Position numbers and translations under genes: made by a program. Below the pieces are notes generated by a model. It saw nothing but the letters and a program-made list of their open reading frames with translations. It was not told the origin of the DNA and did no database searches. A stretch of 64,000 nucleotides of DNA from Thermoanaerobaculia bacterium (GTDB lineage Bacteria; Acidobacteriota; Thermoanaerobaculia; Multivoradales; J023), in contig JALCBJ010000025.1 in the NCBI GenBank assembly GCA_028066595.1, positions 19,308 to 83,307 of the forward strand. Direction: 5' to 3'. Shown in pieces: positions 63,957-64,000 of the stretch; within the stretch, counting starts at the first letter, position 1; the number at the start of each line of letters is the position of its first letter.

Positions 63957-64000
63957 TTAACACAAGTAAGTCTGATTCTAGTATGCTCGGGGCATGGAGT
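63950..64000. mobile_element. Candidate left end of an inserted mobile element
   Basis: The TPR reading frame stops exactly where GGGCGTGTTAACAC begins (63950-63963). Beyond it the sequence is AT-richer, with TTAACA (63957-63962) and TAGTAT (63979-63984) 16 bp apart as a promoter-like pair and an ATG at 63994 opening a new frame (ATG GAG). This looks like an insertion-sequence terminus followed by a transposase start, but only 51 bp are visible. Confidence 0.35.

Overview
The window is GC-rich chromosomal DNA, densely coding on both strands, with no rRNA, tRNA or CRISPR array that I can recognise. Several family-level features point to an Acidobacteriota genome, perhaps a Thermoanaerobaculia-like lineage: two orphan two-domain MacB/FtsX permeases of the ADOP type (one coupled to a PadR regulator), three ECF sigma factors of the acidobacterial/planctomycete 'ECF_SF' type, large Ser/Thr kinases with C-terminal TPR repeats, and secreted beta-helix proteins. 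This placement is an inference from gene content, not from a marker-gene tree. Layout: 3-4518 is a heat-shock block, hrcA (5'-truncated by the window edge), grpE, dnaK, dnaJ. 4562-7303 holds a secreted beta-propeller-like protein, then prmA-rsmE (overlapping start and stop). 7350-11264 is an ADOP permease divergent from pilT. 11358-19260 is an accessory stretch: DHFR/RibD-like protein, lipoprotein of the sulfatase fold, DUF6265 protein, AraC regulator, membrane glycosyltransferase and a YiiX-like cysteine hydrolase. 19703-21248 is a frameshifted pectate-lyase-like beta-helix gene with an AT-rich leader and a strong terminator. 21359-28399 holds an MFS permease, hflX, a TlpA-like thioredoxin, an outer-membrane barrel, comF and a large predicted outer-membrane protein. 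28400-32980 is a PDZ-histidine kinase/NtrC-type regulator operon preceded by a good sigma-54 promoter and a paired 10-bp direct repeat. 33068-43090 holds an M14 peptidase, recX, glycosyltransferase, lytic transglycosylase, pgsA, an MMPL/HpnN-like exporter and an OmpA-family protein. The right-hand third is dominated by signalling. At 43197-46911 an ECF sigma factor is divergent from a TPR Ser/Thr kinase. 46960-50111 is PadR plus ADOP. 50280-55943 holds DUF1579, a VOC dioxygenase, the lepA-hemW-PQQ operon and a small membrane protein. At 56090-63057 an ECF sigma factor is followed by two tandemly duplicated secreted beta-helix genes, a second TPR kinase and an SGNH lipoprotein hydrolase. At 63109-63956 a third ECF sigma factor is coupled to a truncated TPR reading frame that stops at what looks like a mobile-element end. 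The most interesting candidate system is the set of ECF sigma/kinase pairs. All three sigma factors carry Thr-Thr where classical ECF factors carry the acidic DAED motif in region 2.2. This matches the known logic of Vibrio EcfP/PknT, where threonine phosphorylation of the sigma factor replaces an anti-sigma factor. In the second locus the duplicated unit includes a beta-helix gene, the divergent promoter and the first codons of the kinase. Its secreted products share a C-terminal tag (DGFE-S/T-GNT-x-AW) with an unlinked secreted protein at 4562-5533, suggesting a common export or anchoring route.
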